From NCBI GenBank assembly GCA_003526525.1, contig DPVV01000428.1, positions 1-7,916 of the forward strand: a stretch of DNA of 7,916 nucleotides, in the 5' to 3' direction. The notes under the pieces were generated by a model. The model ran no database searches and had not been told where the DNA came from. It worked only from the letters and a program-made list of their open reading frames with translations. Source of the DNA: Lachnoclostridium phytofermentans (lineage in GTDB: Bacteria > Bacillota > Clostridia > Lachnospirales > Lachnospiraceae). This document shows, piece after piece, positions 5,732 to 7,916 of this stretch. A program made the translations under genes and the position numbers. How positions within the stretch are numbered: the stretch's first letter is position 1; each line of letters begins with the position of its first letter.

Positions 5732-7564
5732 CTACTTCCTCATAACCTCATTGCCACTACGTGGCATTAAACTCTTATCAGATGTTGTATCTAGAATGAT
5801 ATTTCCGATCAAGTGGCATAACAGCTCCAAATTGTTAATGTCAACTGCGGACATCTTAGATTTTTTTATCATTCTTTCCAAGGAGATTAAGCCAAGTATA
5901 TTGTTTTCTTTTTTTATCATAACCTGCATAACAAATGCTATATTTTGCTTCATAAAAACTTGGTAAGCCTTCAACGATTTACTGATGTTCATATTATCGA
6001 GCACAATAATTCCATTTGCAGTAAAGTTTTTCTGATATCCTTGTTCTAACAAATATGTAGCATTCTTATCTTCCGATTGGGATCCCCAATGCATAATCAA
6101 TGGTAATTCTCTTCCGCAATAAACATTTATCTTATCAAATTGATATAATTCTCCTAACTGGCAGAGAACCTCTTCTATTCCATCTTTACGTTTTTCATAT
6201 AAAGATTGCATCATATTTGAAAAATGATATGTATTATTACATCCTGCATAAGCTATGTCCATTTGGGGGATAGCATTTGGTAACTTGCAACTTATATCAC
6301 CATGTTTTAAAGGATTATAAATGATATAACGATTTTTCCCCTTTTCCTTAGCTAGGTATAAACTATAGTCTGCCTTCTGAAAAAGTTCCTTATAGACTAC
6401 CCCATCGGTAGGATATTCTGCGCAACCCATAGAACATGTGACATGGATATTGTTCTCGGAACCAACATAAGCATAAGCAATATTTTCCCGTATTGCTTTT
6501 AATACATTTCTAAGGCTCTTTTCATCATCCACATTATCTAAGATAGCAAATAATTCGTCTCCGCCTATTCTTCCGACAACCCCATGATCACCAACCATCT
6601 CTTTTACGATATTGGCTACTCTTACGATAGCCTCATCACCAACCATATGGCCGTAGGTATCATTGATCGTTTTAAAGTTATCAACATCTAAGATTAAAAA
6701 GCGGAACTTATCCTTACCAGCATATTGAATCTTTTGCTCAGCAAGCTGAGTTATCGCTCTCTTATTCAATAAGCCTGTAAGCGCATCCCGATTCAACAGA
6801 TCGTAAAAGAAATCTTCTTTTACATCTTTCGTTAACTTCTCAACTTCTATAACACCAACGATTTTTGCCAGCTTCATCCTTTCATGAACTGCGCTAGCTC
6901 GAATAACCCACCGAACTACTTCTTTTCCTTTTGTTAAGATACTATTGATAAGTTGGTAATAAAAGTTCGATGTTCCCGCCATTAAATCTACACACATACT
7001 GGTAAGAATGGTTTTTTCCGTCTCTTTCACATAACCATTTTCCAATACTTCTTTTTTCCATAAAAGTAGAGGTTTTTGTGTAGCTATTATCTCTTGATTC
7101 CCACTCATCCAATAACATGTAAAATTTGTTGTATTCACATCATACGAAAAATAGAGATTAGGAGTTAAACTTAAGATGGTTCGATAATCCATAATCTCAC
7201 ACTCTTGTTTTGCTACTACTTGTTGAAATGCCATGATATTATAAAAACGTATTTGATATAGAACTTCGTCCATGTATAGAATCCTTTGATTCTCTATGAC
7301 ATAATACGTAATATAAAACTGTCCATCCTCAAGTCGAATATGTAAGGTTCCATTTTGTACTTCATTTTCCTTTAAATTCTGGACAACGAGGCAAAAGTCT
7401 TCCTGTTCCTCTTCACGCATTAACAGGAGAAGAGAATAAGGATAGCATTTCTCTTCGTCAATAATTCGATAGAGCCCTTCGTCTCCTACCCTGATACGAA
7501 AGTCACTATCGAAAGTAGCACATCCCACATATGCTCCTCTTGTCAGTATCTTATTATCTTCCAT
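5732..7564 (-). CDS. Diguanylate cyclase with PAS-like N-terminus and GAF-like C-terminus
   Basis: This 610-residue protein contains a GGDEF domain at about 250-416, which makes cyclic di-GMP from two GTP. Its motifs are DALTGLLNKRA (260-270), LDVDNFKTINDTYGHMVGDEA (292-312, metal ligand Asp293, guanine-contact Asn301 and Asp310) and RIGGDELF (332-339, active-site GGDEL). All catalytic residues look intact. The position of the allosteric RxxD inhibitory site (325-328) reads GDHG, so product inhibition there is probably lost. Residues about 10-115 and 125-245 are divergent PAS-like sensory regions, assigned from pattern only. Residues about 445-592 resemble a GAF domain. There is no EAL or HD-GYP domain, no transmembrane segment and no signal peptide, so it is a cytoplasmic sensor. 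The ATG has AGAGGTG at 5-nt spacing. It stands alone, transcribed toward ilvE, with its own strong promoter and a leader of about 100 nt. Cyclase activity is well supported; the sensed signal is unknown. Confidence 0.9.
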   Translation of the reverse strand: MEDNKILTRGAYVGCATFDSDFRIRVGDEGLYRIIDEEKCYPYSLLLLMREEEQEDFCLVVQNLKENEVQNGTLHIRLEDGQFYITYYVIENQRILYMDEVLYQIRFYNIMAFQQVVAKQECEIMDYRTILSLTPNLYFSYDVNTTNFTCYWMSGNQEIIATQKPLLLWKKEVLENGYVKETEKTILTSMCVDLMAGTSNFYYQLINSILTKGKEVVRWVIRASAVHERMKLAKIVGVIEVEKLTKDVKEDFFYDLLNRDALTGLLNKRAITQLAEQKIQYAGKDKFRFLILDVDNFKTINDTYGHMVGDEAIVRVANIVKEMVGDHGVVGRIGGDELFAILDNVDDEKSLRNVLKAIRENIAYAYVGSENNIHVTCSMGCAEYPTDGVVYKELFQKADYSLYLAKEKGKNRYIIYNPLKHGDISCKLPNAIPQMDIAYAGCNNTYHFSNMMQSLYEKRKDGIEEVLCQLGELYQFDKINVYCGRELPLIMHWGSQSEDKNATYLLEQGYQKNFTANGIIVLDNMNISKSLKAYQVFMKQNIAFVMQVMIKKENNILGLISLERMIKKSKMSAVDINNLELLCHLIGNIILDTTSDKSLMPRSGNEVMRK

Positions 7565-7671
7565 TTGCTCACCTCTTAGGGATAATGATATTACAAAATC
7601 ACCAAGTCAATCCAATTTCTTTATTTAAATTTGTAAAAAAAGTACTGGAATTTTCTTTCTGATACTTCCTT

Positions 7672-7699
7672 ATTATAACATATGTAAAATAAAAATCAA
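7672..7699 (-). promoter_or_regulatory. Promoter of the diguanylate cyclase gene (extended -10, sigma-A type)
   Basis: On the minus strand TTGATT (7699-7694) is followed after 16 nt by a perfect TATAAT (7677-7672), preceded by TGT to give an extended -10 TGnTATAAT. Transcription would start near 7665, leaving about 100 nt before the ATG. That leader shows no c-di-GMP riboswitch (GEMM) core and only a weak AAGTAT/GTACTT hairpin before seven T. Confidence 0.7.
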
Positions 7700-7916
7700 T
7701 TTTTTCTGTGACTTTTGGCCTATAAGTGTAACAATATTAGCCAATTAGTCATATATTGAGGCTTAGTTTTTAGGTTCTTACAGTATTTTTTACAACATTC
7801 CCCATGTCCATATCTTGAAGCGAAACACTACTCCGTCTCTTCGAGCATTTTATATCACTACTCTGCAGTTATATATAGTTAAAAATATAGCTCTACATCC
7901 AGAAATGGAGCATGAT
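7700..7916. other. Intergenic DNA, no supported gene
   Basis: All frames on both strands are broken by frequent stops; the longest ATG frames I can read are about a dozen codons and lack ribosome binding sites. Small inverted repeats exist, such as TTGGC/GCCAA (7726-7755 region), CTTGAAG/CTTCGAG (7816-7847 region) and GCTCTA/TGGAGC near 7890-7911, but none has a convincing U-tract or matches an RNA family I know. It is probably the upstream spacer of the diguanylate cyclase gene and the border of the next unit. Confidence 0.6.

Noticed and set aside
5718..5966. Plus-strand open frame of 82 codons with hydrophobic stretches
   Set aside because: It is antisense to the C-terminal end of the diguanylate cyclase gene; the hydrophobicity reflects the complement of the GAF-like region, and no ribosome binding site is visible.
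7565..7665. c-di-GMP riboswitch in the leader of the diguanylate cyclase gene
   Set aside because: The leader is short and A/T-rich and lacks the conserved GEMM core elements.
7726..7780. Possible terminator (AGCC-AAT/ATT-GGCT stem followed by five T on the plus strand)
   Set aside because: No plus-strand gene lies to its left to terminate, and the stem has a bulge and is short.

Overview
The window is AT-rich and reads as chromosome of a low-GC, spore-forming Firmicute, most likely a Clostridia member of the Lachnospiraceae type. This rests on a SleC-like cortex-lytic protein with a sigma-K-type promoter, strong AGGAGG-class ribosome binding sites, intrinsic terminators with U-tracts, and the general look of the proteins. 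The species assignment is inference.

Layout from left to right. (1) The left edge holds the first codons of carB (minus strand). They overlap the 3' end of carA, also minus, so the carbamoyl-phosphate synthetase genes form a translationally overlapping carAB operon. (2) The 422-bp divergent spacer 1340-1761 carries a carA promoter and a leader of about 160 nt. The leader can fold into an intrinsic terminator or into a competing helix, so it is a probable transcription attenuator. On the other side of the spacer is a sigma-K-like promoter for the next gene. (3) A plus-strand gene, 1762-3156, encodes a SleC-type spore cortex-lytic enzyme: N-terminal pro-region, SpoIID-like lytic domain and C-terminal peptidoglycan-binding domain. 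(4) A long, nearly symmetrical hairpin at 3221-3292 terminates this gene and the convergent one. (5) A minus-strand membrane-anchored polysaccharide deacetylase, 3302-4273, follows; its best start is an internal ATG. (6) ilvE (branched-chain aminotransferase, minus, 4469-5539) has its own promoter and a clear intrinsic terminator. (7) A minus-strand diguanylate cyclase, 5732-7564, carries PAS-like regions before and a GAF-like region after its GGDEF domain, and has a strong extended -10 promoter. (8) The last 220 bp or so hold no gene I can support.

Functionally this is ordinary chromosome with a mix of metabolism (pyrimidine/arginine precursor supply, branched-chain amino acids), c-di-GMP signalling and spore peptidoglycan enzymes. 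The SleC-like protein and the deacetylase are convergent neighbours, and both may act on spore or cell-wall peptidoglycan. I did not find a convincing new multi-gene system. The items most worth a second look are the carA leader, an insertion in CarA of about 40 residues, the Tyr/Pro/Asn-rich N-terminal extension of the SleC-like protein, and the domain order of the diguanylate cyclase.
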